Positions 43,561 through 51,274 of a stretch of DNA of 64,000 nucleotides are shown piece by piece (position 1 is the stretch's first letter; each line of letters begins with the position of its first letter). The DNA is from Bacteroidota bacterium (GTDB taxonomy: Bacteria > Bacteroidota > Ignavibacteria > UBA10030 > UBA8401): the NCBI GenBank assembly GCA_021796215.1, contig JAJYOK010000002.1, forward strand, positions 62,001 to 126,000, written 5' to 3'. The notes below the pieces were generated by a model. The model ran no database searches. It was not told the origin of the DNA and was given only the letters and a program-made list of their open reading frames with translations. A program made the position numbers and the translations under genes.

Positions 43561-45087
43561 ATGAACATTCTCCTCCTCTATCCGCATATGCCAGATACTT
43601 TCTGGTCTATGCAGCATTTCATGAAGATGGTTTCAAAGAAATCAAGCTACCCTCCGCTGGGACTTCTGACAGTCGCACGAATTCTGCCTGATAACTGGAA
43701 CAAGAAGCTGGTTGATCTCAATGTCACTCCGCTTGACCCTGCCGATGTGGAATGGGCGGATTACGTGTTTGTCTCTGCGATGAATGTTCAACGCAAATAT
43801 GCGCACGAAGCAATTTTGGAATGCAAGAAACACGGAAAGAAAGTTGTTGCAGGCGGACCGTTGTTCACACATGAACATGAATACTTTCCGGAGGTTGACC
43901 ATTTTGTTTTGAACGAAGCGGAAATCACACTTCCCCTTTTTGTCGCCGACCTCACGAATGGAACTCCGAAACGAATCTATTCAAGCACAGAATTTGCCGA
44001 CATGAGCGAGGCAGTTCTGCCTGACTGGAGCCTGCTCGATCTCAAAAAATATGCGTACGCCATCGTGCAATATTCGCGCGGATGTCCTTACATGTGCGAT
44101 TTCTGCGATGTGACCACACTCTTCGGGCGGAGACCACGAACGAAAACAGCACAGCAGATAATCAGAGAATTGGATGAAATACTCGCCACCGGTGATCCGA
44201 TGATGATTCTCTTTGCTGACGATAATCTAATCGGCAACAGAAGGGATTTAAAGAACAATCTTCTGCCGGAATTAATAAAGTGGAGGCACGCACGTAAAAC
44301 GGCGCCGGGATTTGCAACGCAGGTCACCATCAATCTGGCGGATGACGAAGAGATGATGAAATTAATGATTGACGCCGGATTTAGAAACATCTTCGTCGGC
44401 ATCGAATCAACGGATATTGAAAGCTTAGAGGCATGCAGAAAAACGCAAAACCTCAAGCGAAGCATTTCCGGCGATGTTCAGCTTTTGCAGAAAAAAGGAT
44501 TCATTGTTACCGGCGGATTTATTGTCGGATTTGATGCAGATAAAGAGACGATCTTCGACCAGCAGATTGATTTCATTCAGGAGAGCGGCATTGTGATGGC
44601 AACGGTGAATGTGCTCAAAGCGCCGCCGGGAACGGAATTGTACGACAGAATGAAAAAAGAGAACCGGCTGGTCGGCGATTTTGATTTCGACGAAAATAAA
44701 ACGAACATCGTCACGAAAATGGATACGCTCATTTTGTACAACGGGTATAAAAAAATACTTGATACAATCTACGATCCGCAAAAAGTCTATGAACGTTCAC
44801 GAAGCTTCCTTCTCAGATACGGCAATTATTCTTCTGAAAATCCCTTACAAAGAAAATTCCTCTTCGAAGATATTCTTGCACTTCTTGGAATCATCTATTT
44901 TGCCGGTATTGCAGGAAAGGGACGATTTTATTTCTGGAAACTGATGATCGAGATCGCTGTGAGAAGGAAAAGGAATTTGACCAACGCGCTCTTCTTTGGC
45001 GCACTGATGTACCAGTTTCAGAACCTTCACAAAAAGTTTATTGAAAGCTACAATCAGGTTGTCTCTGCATATCCCAAAGCCGCGTAG
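43561..45087 (+). CDS. B12-binding-domain radical SAM protein with DUF4070-type C-terminus
   Basis: Residues 1-150 form a cobalamin-binding-like domain (YPPLGLLTVARILP, KVVAGGPLFTHEHEYFPEVDHFVLNEAE). The radical SAM cluster motif is GCPYMCDFC (Cys175, 179, 182), followed by GRRPRTKTAQQIIRELDEI, which resembles the HpnP-like group of B12 radical SAM methylases. A C-terminal region (about 370-500) fits DUF4070. Substrate unknown; members methylate lipids or natural products. TAGTTTTG (43433-43440) could be its -7 promoter element. It stands alone. Confidence 0.87.
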   Translation: MNILLLYPHMPDTFWSMQHFMKMVSKKSSYPPLGLLTVARILPDNWNKKLVDLNVTPLDPADVEWADYVFVSAMNVQRKYAHEAILECKKHGKKVVAGGPLFTHEHEYFPEVDHFVLNEAEITLPLFVADLTNGTPKRIYSSTEFADMSEAVLPDWSLLDLKKYAYAIVQYSRGCPYMCDFCDVTTLFGRRPRTKTAQQIIRELDEILATGDPMMILFADDNLIGNRRDLKNNLLPELIKWRHARKTAPGFATQVTINLADDEEMMKLMIDAGFRNIFVGIESTDIESLEACRKTQNLKRSISGDVQLLQKKGFIVTGGFIVGFDADKETIFDQQIDFIQESGIVMATVNVLKAPPGTELYDRMKKENRLVGDFDFDENKTNIVTKMDTLILYNGYKKILDTIYDPQKVYERSRSFLLRYGNYSSENPLQRKFLFEDILALLGIIYFAGIAGKGRFYFWKLMIEIAVRRKRNLTNALFFGALMYQFQNLHKKFIESYNQVVSAYPKAA

Positions 45088-45161
45088 CATCTTCTGTCCG
45101 GGACGTGCCGGATTCTCGAGAACTGCCATATTTTTTTTGCGCTTTGCGTAACACGAATTAC

Positions 45162-46973
45162 TCACACCGCTTTCACAACAATCAATGTAATGTCATCCGA
45201 TTGCGGTGCGCCGGAAACGTGGCGGGCAACATCTTCCTGAACGGCGGAGATAATTTCCTGCGGCATTCGTGAAGAGACAGTGCGGAGAAAACTTTCAAGC
45301 CGTTCTTCGGTATATTCATTTCCATCGTTATCCATCGCTTCACTTACGCCGTCGGTAAAAAGCACGAGCATATCTCCGGTTTCAAAAGCAACGGAACCTT
45401 CCCGATACGGCATGAGCGCCTTCATAATGCCGAGAATAAGTCCGCCTTCGCCGAGGCGCTTCACCGTTCCGTCCGCCGTAATAACAAACGGGTGATTATG
45501 TCCGGCATTGACATAGCGAAGCGTGCCTGCCTGTCCGGCAGGCAGGCGCGAATCCGGATCGAGCGCGCCCCAGAAAAACGTGATGAACTTGTTCGCGTTG
45601 GTATTTTCAAACAAGAGATCGTTCACGCGTGCCGTGCATTCTGCGAGAGGAAGATCGAACGGCACAAGCGCACGAATGGTTGCCTGCACGTTTGCCATCA
45701 GCAGCGACGCCGGTGTACCTTTGCCTGAAACATCGCCGATGGCAAGAACAAACTTGCCGTTGTTGGTCCGGATCACATCGTAATAATCTCCGCCGACTTG
45801 CTTTGATGGGCAATTGAGCGCGGCGATTTGGAAACCGGGAATTTCCGGAAGAGATTTCGGCAGCAGTCCGTTCTGAATTTCGCGTGCAATGGTCAGCTCG
45901 TCTTCCATTTTCTGCTTCTCAATCGCTTCGTTAAAGAGGCGTGAATTTTCAAGAGAAATAATTGCAAGATTGCCGATAGAATAGATGAATTCGAGATCGG
46001 CCTGGGAATACCCGCTGCCTCTCAGCCGTTCGCCGAGGCAGACGATTCCTTTCACTTCGTTTTGCGACTGCAGAGGAACGATTGCTGCGATACCAGCCGC
46101 TTCGCAGGCAGCTTTTATTGCGGCGGTCACTTTTCTCTTAGGAAAATCTGCAACACGCATCGGCGATGTGACCAATGAAAAAACCTTCTCCTTGAATTTA
46201 AGCAACGGTGATGTGTCAATGCGGGAAGCTACCACGCCGCCGTCTTTCAGGCACACAGCGTAGCGGTTCGCGCCGATATGTCCCATCAGTGTAAAGCCGA
46301 AAAGCTTCAGCAAGCGCTCGCGGTCTACGACTGCGGTAAATTCTTTGCTCAGCTCGAACAGTGTTTTCAATTCCTGAATTTTTCCGTCAAGCGTACGATT
46401 GACGGAACGCAATTCCTGAAACGCTATCCCTTTATCAATGGCGGAAGCGGCGACATTGATAAAGATGTCAACAAATTCTTTTTCGTCCGAAGAAAACCGT
46501 CCCGCTTTTCGCGGGGTTTTCAATTTCGTATCTATCCTCCCGCCAATACCGAAGTAGCCAAGCACGGTGTCATGCGAAATAATCGGAAAAATCTGTCTGA
46601 TACCGGCACGGGAGAAAACCTTCCACACGGGCGGCGCAGCCGACGAAATTGAAAAATCCTTTTTTGGAGGACGGGCGAGAAGAATATCCTTGCGGAGAAG
46701 ATCGCTGCCGATACCTTTGCAATTTTCAACTCGAAAACGATTTTCGCCGACCTTCAGTGTCGCCTGCGGCGCCATTTTCAACAAGACAAGACTTTTCGTC
46801 ACGCGAAGCTTCGCCATCAGCGTGAGGAGAACAGAGCCGAGAATAAATTTGAGATCGAGCGTGGAATTGACAAGCGTGCTGAATTCAAAAAGCGGGGTGC
46901 TGTCGAGAAGGTGTTGAGTATGTGGGGAAGAGAAAATCTGTTTCAAAGATAATACTCGCGTAAATAGCGTCAT
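45162..46973 (-). CDS. GAF-domain SpoIIE-type PP2C phosphatase
   Basis: The 603-residue cytoplasmic protein has two GAF domains (about 30-185 and 205-355) and a SpoIIE domain: AREIQNGLLPKSLPEIPGF, GGDYYDVI, LAIGDVSGKGTPASLLMANVQ, YVNAGHNHPFVI, LVLFTDGVSEAMD and SDDITLIVV. An 8-residue stretch RLPAGQAG (about 476-483) interrupts the usual GALDPDS...TLRYVNAGH segment and is encoded by a palindrome (45525-45547). The ATG at 46973 lies inside a REP-like repeat; no better start is seen upstream. The group downstream encodes its probable STAS and kinase partners. Confidence 0.9.
   Translation of the reverse strand: MTLFTRVLSLKQIFSSPHTQHLLDSTPLFEFSTLVNSTLDLKFILGSVLLTLMAKLRVTKSLVLLKMAPQATLKVGENRFRVENCKGIGSDLLRKDILLARPPKKDFSISSAAPPVWKVFSRAGIRQIFPIISHDTVLGYFGIGGRIDTKLKTPRKAGRFSSDEKEFVDIFINVAASAIDKGIAFQELRSVNRTLDGKIQELKTLFELSKEFTAVVDRERLLKLFGFTLMGHIGANRYAVCLKDGGVVASRIDTSPLLKFKEKVFSLVTSPMRVADFPKRKVTAAIKAACEAAGIAAIVPLQSQNEVKGIVCLGERLRGSGYSQADLEFIYSIGNLAIISLENSRLFNEAIEKQKMEDELTIAREIQNGLLPKSLPEIPGFQIAALNCPSKQVGGDYYDVIRTNNGKFVLAIGDVSGKGTPASLLMANVQATIRALVPFDLPLAECTARVNDLLFENTNANKFITFFWGALDPDSRLPAGQAGTLRYVNAGHNHPFVITADGTVKRLGEGGLILGIMKALMPYREGSVAFETGDMLVLFTDGVSEAMDNDGNEYTEERLESFLRTVSSRMPQEIISAVQEDVARHVSGAPQSDDITLIVVKAV
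45525..45547. repeat. Palindromic element inserted in frame in a phosphatase gene
   Basis: GCCTGCCTG and CAGGCAGGC form a perfect 9-bp stem around TCCGG. With one more base it adds 24 nt, encoding RLPAGQAG on the minus strand, between conserved segments of the SpoIIE domain. Confidence 0.8.
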
Positions 46974-46992
46974 TCCCGCGAAGGCGGGAATC
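46968..46992. repeat. REP-like palindromic repeat (copy 5) carrying a start codon
   Basis: Arms ATTCCCGC and GCGGGAAT around GAAG, preceded by CGTC, form the reverse-orientation version of the 3345 copy. On the minus strand its GAATGACG end supplies the ATG at 46973 used by the phosphatase gene. Confidence 0.8.
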
Positions 46993-47018
46993 TATTTTTA
47001 ACCATTATTTGAAATACT

Positions 47019-47049
47019 GAATTCCCGACAGAAACATTCGGAAATGACG
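47019..47049. repeat. REP-like palindromic repeat (copy 6, diverged)
   Basis: GAATTCCCGACAGAAACATT then CGGAAATGACG has the same outline as the copy at 6213 but a much shorter centre. It lies 27 bp from copy 5. Confidence 0.55.
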
Positions 47050-47074
47050 TACTCTTTATTTTGCATAACGTCAG

Positions 47075-47524
47075 CTATTGAGAGATTCTGTGGTGCAAAT
47101 ATTTTGTAAGACAGACGACGTTCTGTTTCGGCTGAATGGAATATTCAACCTTGTCCATCAGCTTTTTCATCAAATACATGCCGAGGCCGCCACGTTTGTA
47201 ATGCGACAAATATTCTTTCATGTTCGGCATTTGTACATGATCTGGATCAAAATGTCTGCCGTGGTCAACAATCTGCACCTGAAATTCCTCTTTCTTCGTT
47301 GTCACAACGACATGAATATCCTGGTCCTCTGCATAATCGTACGCGTGCTTGATAATATTTGTGCATGCCTCGTCAACAGCAAGCGCAATATTGTTGATTT
47401 CATCGTCACGAAAGCCGAACTGCTTCGCAGCATCGGAAACAAACTTCCGGACATGCATCAACTCCTCCGTGCTGCTTGCAATACGAAGGCGCAATTCATT
47501 TCTCTCTGTAGATTTCTTTGCCAA
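47075..47524 (-). CDS. RsbW-type anti-sigma factor / serine kinase (HATPase)
   Basis: The protein has the GHKL ATPase pattern of anti-sigma kinases: N box NIALAVDEACTNIIKHAY, then VQIVDHGRHFDPD and GGLGMYLMKKLMDKVEY. Members phosphorylate a STAS antagonist and otherwise bind a sigma factor or another target. A TTG at 47524 gives 149 residues, the usual length; the in-frame ATG at 47632 would overlap the STAS gene by 56 bp and add a basic leader. The STAS gene is immediately upstream on the same strand. Confidence 0.85.
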   Translation of the reverse strand: MAKKSTERNELRLRIASSTEELMHVRKFVSDAAKQFGFRDDEINNIALAVDEACTNIIKHAYDYAEDQDIHVVVTTKKEEFQVQIVDHGRHFDPDHVQMPNMKEYLSHYKRGGLGMYLMKKLMDKVEYSIQPKQNVVCLTKYLHHRISQ

Positions 47525-47576
47525 GGGATTTTTATTTATTTCATTATTGATGAAAAACGGACGCGTCCGCTTTCCT

Positions 47577-47948
47577 TCACGTTTTCGCCTCGAATTTTTT
47601 AATCGCTTCGCCTTCGTCTTTGAAAATTTCATATAACATCGGAAAACCGAGAAGGTCAAAAATATTGAACACTTTCGGAGACATGTTTGAAAGCTTAATG
47701 TCCCCTTTGTTCATGCGCACTTCTTCAATGAACGCCATAAACACTCCCAGCCCGGCGCTGGAGATATACGACAGGTCCCTGCAATTCACAAGAATGTTGT
47801 ATTTTTTTTCAGCGATCAATTTCTCAAAAGCCTCTTCGAGATGCGGCGTTGTGTGTGCATCAAGATATCCTTTGAGGTCCATGATGTGAACCTTATTGGA
47901 AACGCCCTGGGGGCTGTTCTCTCGAAATGAAACTTTGAAGTCACTCAT
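47577..47948 (-). CDS. STAS-domain anti-sigma factor antagonist
   Basis: The 123-residue protein has the SpoIIAA/RsbV fold: VHIMDLKGYLDAHTTPHLEE, the phosphorylation loop CRDLSYISSAGLGVFMAF, and FDLLGFPMLYEIF. The serine before AGLG is the likely phosphosite. ATG at 47948 is preceded by AAGGAG at good spacing, which decides against the in-frame ATG at 48008. With the kinase downstream and the SpoIIE phosphatases on both sides it makes a complete partner-switching set except for the final target. Confidence 0.92.
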   Translation of the reverse strand: MSDFKVSFRENSPQGVSNKVHIMDLKGYLDAHTTPHLEEAFEKLIAEKKYNILVNCRDLSYISSAGLGVFMAFIEEVRMNKGDIKLSNMSPKVFNIFDLLGFPMLYEIFKDEGEAIKKFEAKT

Positions 47949-47978
47949 TGCAAACTCCTTCGGTTGAAAAAATTGTAA

Positions 47979-48059
47979 TGTCTGACAGCGCTTTTTGCTG
48001 TCTGACATTTTGCAACTGGTAAAGTCAGCTGTCAGACGACTGGAAAGTGCCGTCAGACA
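47979..48059. repeat. GTCTGACA repeat cluster
   Basis: The gap between the STAS gene and the next phosphatase holds TGTCTGACA twice and TGTCAGACG/GTCAGACA on the other strand. Similar AGTCAGATGTCAGTGACAG sequence occurs after the lipoprotein gene at about 31494-31512. Confidence 0.5.
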
Positions 48060-50201
48060 TCAATCACCCTGCCACTTCAGAACAAATACCGTCAAATCGT
48101 CATCGTAGCCGTGTTCGTCGGTGTAGTTCCAGACTCCTTGAATGATTTCTTCTTTGATCTCGTCGGAAGTCCGGCTGCGATGGCGTGAAACAAGTTCTAA
48201 CAGCCGTTCGTATCCGAATTCTTCTCCGTCTGAAGAACGTGATTCGGTAACGCCGTCCGTGTAGAAAACGCACACGTCGCCTTTCTTCATGCGGATGTTA
48301 TGTTCTTCAATCGTTTCTTCGAACAGTTTTCCTGCTCGTAAACCAAGTCCCATGCCGGTTGGCTTCACATATTCCTTTTTGTCGGAAGAAATGTAGAGCA
48401 TCGGGCAATGACCAGCTCGGGAAAGAATCAATTCGCCCGTGCGTGTATCAAGGATGGCATAAATTAAACTAATAAATGAGCGTTTGTCAATACTCGAAAT
48501 GAGCGCTTCGTTTGCCTTCACCAAAAATTGTTTCGGTGAAGAGTAAATTTTGCTCAGCGATTGAAAAATGCCCTTCACTTCCGCCATGTAAAACGCTGCG
48601 CCGACCCCTTTGCCCGACACGTCGCCGATGACGATGCCGACGCGGTAATCATCAAACATAACGATATCGTAATAGTCGCCGCCGACTTCAAGCGCGGGCG
48701 CCGAAACCGCTTTCATATCGACAGATTTGAACAGCGGCAATGTTTGCGGAATCAATCTCTTTTGCATTTCCTGCGCGATCAACAATTCGCGCTGAAGCCG
48801 TTCTTTCTCCAGCGATTTTTTGAAAAGCTTCGCGTTCTCAATTGCGATGGTGACATGATCGGCAAAACCGGAAACAATATTCACATCATCTTCTTCAAAT
48901 CCATGATCAATTTCTTTTGTTGCATAGAGAATACCGATCAACTCATCATGTGAAATAAGCGGCACAACAAGCAGCGTTCCAACATCTTTTATATTTGATA
49001 TATAACTTGTGCGCCGGTCATTTTTCACGTTATCAACAAGCAAAATCTTTTTTGAAGAAAGCACAAGCGAGCGCACGGTGTGTTCGCCGCCAAAAAGAAT
49101 TTGCTCGACGTTCTCCGGTTCGATGTTGTGCTGAGAAATGATGCCGTCCAATTTATGATCATACTGTTTCCCGTCTGCGGGCAGCACTTCAAGCCATGCG
49201 CTCGATGCTTCGCAGACTTCAAGTGTCATCTTTGTGACCGTCTTCGCCAAATCGTTGAAATCAAACACCTGTGTAATCAAGCGGCTTAAGTTGTGGAGCG
49301 AGCTGACTTCATTTTGTTTCCGGTCGAACGCCGCCGCAGTCGGCAAATGAAACAGCGTGCTGATGAACGCCATGCCGAAATAAACCGAGCCGAAGAGTGC
49401 GGAAAGCTGCACAAATATGTACAACGGGTAATTAAAATACAGAAGTGCTTTTGTCAGCGAAGACATTTCAGAAAGTATAATGTTGATTGCCATGAAACCG
49501 AAAAAAGCGAGCAAAGCGTACACCATGGCATAAATCTTTTCGCGGCGGGAAAGATACGCGATCCATGAAAGACGGAAAGAGTTAATGATGATAAAAAGAA
49601 TAGCGAGCGTGAACAGGATCGTTTTCGCGAGCGATGTTTCCAGCGGACGAAGATTGTATGTTGCCGCTGCTGCGCCAAACATCACGACGAGAAGAAGAAC
49701 AAAATTCCTTTTTGTGCCGCGCGTCCGTTTGTAGAACAGCATGTCCTTCACATGCCGCACAGTCACAATTGCAGCCAGTCCGCTGATAACGCTGAGCAGC
49801 GTAGAAAAAAGAATTGTCAGATAATCACGTGGATAAAGCTGAAGATCGCGGGATTCAAACCAGTTCAGCGGCAAGATGCTTACAACAATGTAAGCACCGA
49901 TAAGAATGCCCGCCCACACCGACGACGCGCCAAGGCGCTGCACCTGGCTTCGCTCGGATTCTTTGATCTTTGAATCAACATAAAAATAAAGGAATACAAA
50001 GGCGACAGCAACCAAAAGAAGCCGCACGAAAAGAATTCCGTCCAGTCCGCCTTCGATGTTTTTCAAGATCGCATCAATGACAAACACAATGACGAAAAGG
50101 ACCGCGGAACCGACAGCAAAAAGGATTTTTTTGATTCTCATATCTGAATGGTCTGCGCCGCATCCCAAGGGGACATTTTGACGACACAACCGTTTTATCA
50201 T
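48060..50201 (-). CDS. Polytopic membrane SpoIIE-type PP2C phosphatase with GAF domain
   Basis: The 713-residue protein begins with seven or eight hydrophobic segments (about 25-300), followed by a GAF domain (about 310-450) and a SpoIIE PP2C domain: IAQEMQKRLIPQTLPLF, GGDYYDIVMFDD, VIGDVSGKGVGAAFYMAEVKG, SRAGHCPMLYI, VCVFYTDGVTESRS and DDDLTVFVLKW. It probably senses a membrane or intracellular signal and dephosphorylates the STAS protein encoded downstream. Codon 21 is a second ATG (50141) close to the first membrane helix and may be the real start. TTG-N20-TATCTTTC upstream (minus strand, about 50266-50236) resembles a Bacteroidota promoter. Confidence 0.9.
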   Translation of the reverse strand: MIKRLCRQNVPLGCGADHSDMRIKKILFAVGSAVLFVIVFVIDAILKNIEGGLDGILFVRLLLVAVAFVFLYFYVDSKIKESERSQVQRLGASSVWAGILIGAYIVVSILPLNWFESRDLQLYPRDYLTILFSTLLSVISGLAAIVTVRHVKDMLFYKRTRGTKRNFVLLLVVMFGAAAATYNLRPLETSLAKTILFTLAILFIIINSFRLSWIAYLSRREKIYAMVYALLAFFGFMAINIILSEMSSLTKALLYFNYPLYIFVQLSALFGSVYFGMAFISTLFHLPTAAAFDRKQNEVSSLHNLSRLITQVFDFNDLAKTVTKMTLEVCEASSAWLEVLPADGKQYDHKLDGIISQHNIEPENVEQILFGGEHTVRSLVLSSKKILLVDNVKNDRRTSYISNIKDVGTLLVVPLISHDELIGILYATKEIDHGFEEDDVNIVSGFADHVTIAIENAKLFKKSLEKERLQRELLIAQEMQKRLIPQTLPLFKSVDMKAVSAPALEVGGDYYDIVMFDDYRVGIVIGDVSGKGVGAAFYMAEVKGIFQSLSKIYSSPKQFLVKANEALISSIDKRSFISLIYAILDTRTGELILSRAGHCPMLYISSDKKEYVKPTGMGLGLRAGKLFEETIEEHNIRMKKGDVCVFYTDGVTESRSSDGEEFGYERLLELVSRHRSRTSDEIKEEIIQGVWNYTDEHGYDDDLTVFVLKWQGD

Positions 50202-50427
50202 TCGAGGGAATGAAGAAAAAGTTGCGCTTGGGTAGGAAAGATATTGAAAAACGGGTTGAATTACAACGAAACATGCTCTAAAAATGTCACTTATTCCCCT
50301 TCTCTGGAATTAACATAAAGAAATTTTGTTTATTTTTGTAAAGGATCGTTTTTAGCACCTGACACTAGGAGCTTTATCAAAGCCTTAAACAACCACTCAC
50401 CATTCACTTCTAAAAAACAAATATGAA

Positions 50428-51243
50428 ATGGGATCGAGTTGCTGTATTTTATGCCTATTCCTCCTTTTGCCCGCATTCACACGTATGCAAGCTCAAACCA
50501 AAGATTCAACTTCCGTTCCGCTGACAAAACTTTTTTATCACATTGATAAACATTTCGTCGGTTCATTTACGTACAACGACGGATTGAACCACATTCTTGC
50601 TGCCGGACTTTCGTTCGGAATTGTAAAGAGCGGAATAGACTGGAAAGTGAACCGTCTCGCATACAACAACAGAAGTGTTGCCAATGCCGGGCTTCCTTCC
50701 GTCACTGTCGGCGGTACTGCACCCATCATTGTTCCGATCGGCTTGCTCATCTACGGTAAAGTGGAACACGACGGAGACATACAGAACACTGCGCTCGCAC
50801 TGGGACAAGCGGCAATCATCAGCGTGGTGATGTCGTCGGCGTATAAAGCTTTCACCGGAAGAAGACCGCCGGGAATTTTGCACGGCGGCAGCGGTGACAA
50901 CAACGATTACAGCGGAGATTTCAAATTCGGATTTTTGAATCGCGGCGTGTACAACGGCTGGCCCAGTTCACACACGATGAACGCTTTCGCCATGGCAGCA
51001 ACATTGAGCGAATTATATCCGAACGCGGCCGCACTCAAAACCATTGCATACACGTACGCATCATTCGTAGGATTGGGAGTCTCTGTGAACATTCATTGGT
51101 TTTCCGATGCCGTCGCTGGTGCGTTAATCGGGTATTCGATCGGTAAAGTGGTCGGCGCGGATTTCGGAAAACAAACTCAAACAGAGCAGTCACTTGGTTT
51201 TTACTTCACCCCATCCGGCATCAATTTCACTTACAGCTTTTAG
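50428..51243 (+). CDS. PAP2-superfamily phosphatase-like membrane protein
   Basis: The 271-residue protein has a hydrophobic signal-like N-terminus (CCILCLFLLLPAFTRMQAQ) and a PAP2 domain with YKAFTGRRPPG (motif 1 region), GWPSSHTMNAFAMAA (motif 2, SGH-like with SSH) and NIHWFSDAVAGALIG (motif 3). Motif 1 and motif 3 deviate from consensus: the Arg normally seven residues before the motif 3 His is Gly. The protein may be a lipid phosphatase, or a degenerate member. It stands alone between divergent and convergent genes. Confidence 0.82.
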   Translation: MGSSCCILCLFLLLPAFTRMQAQTKDSTSVPLTKLFYHIDKHFVGSFTYNDGLNHILAAGLSFGIVKSGIDWKVNRLAYNNRSVANAGLPSVTVGGTAPIIVPIGLLIYGKVEHDGDIQNTALALGQAAIISVVMSSAYKAFTGRRPPGILHGGSGDNNDYSGDFKFGFLNRGVYNGWPSSHTMNAFAMAATLSELYPNAAALKTIAYTYASFVGLGVSVNIHWFSDAVAGALIGYSIGKVVGADFGKQTQTEQSLGFYFTPSGINFTYSF

Positions 51244-51274
51244 AATACAGCTCTTCGGGAATTATCTCGAATGG

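Noticed and set aside
43540-43562. tRNA-like GAGGTTCGAATG before the radical SAM gene
   Set aside because: The T-arm-like string is present, but no matching acceptor stem, D-arm or anticodon arm can be drawn around it.
45087-45161. Possible terminator between the radical SAM and phosphatase genes
   Set aside because: No stem with a T-tract could be found in the 74-bp gap, although the genes are convergent.
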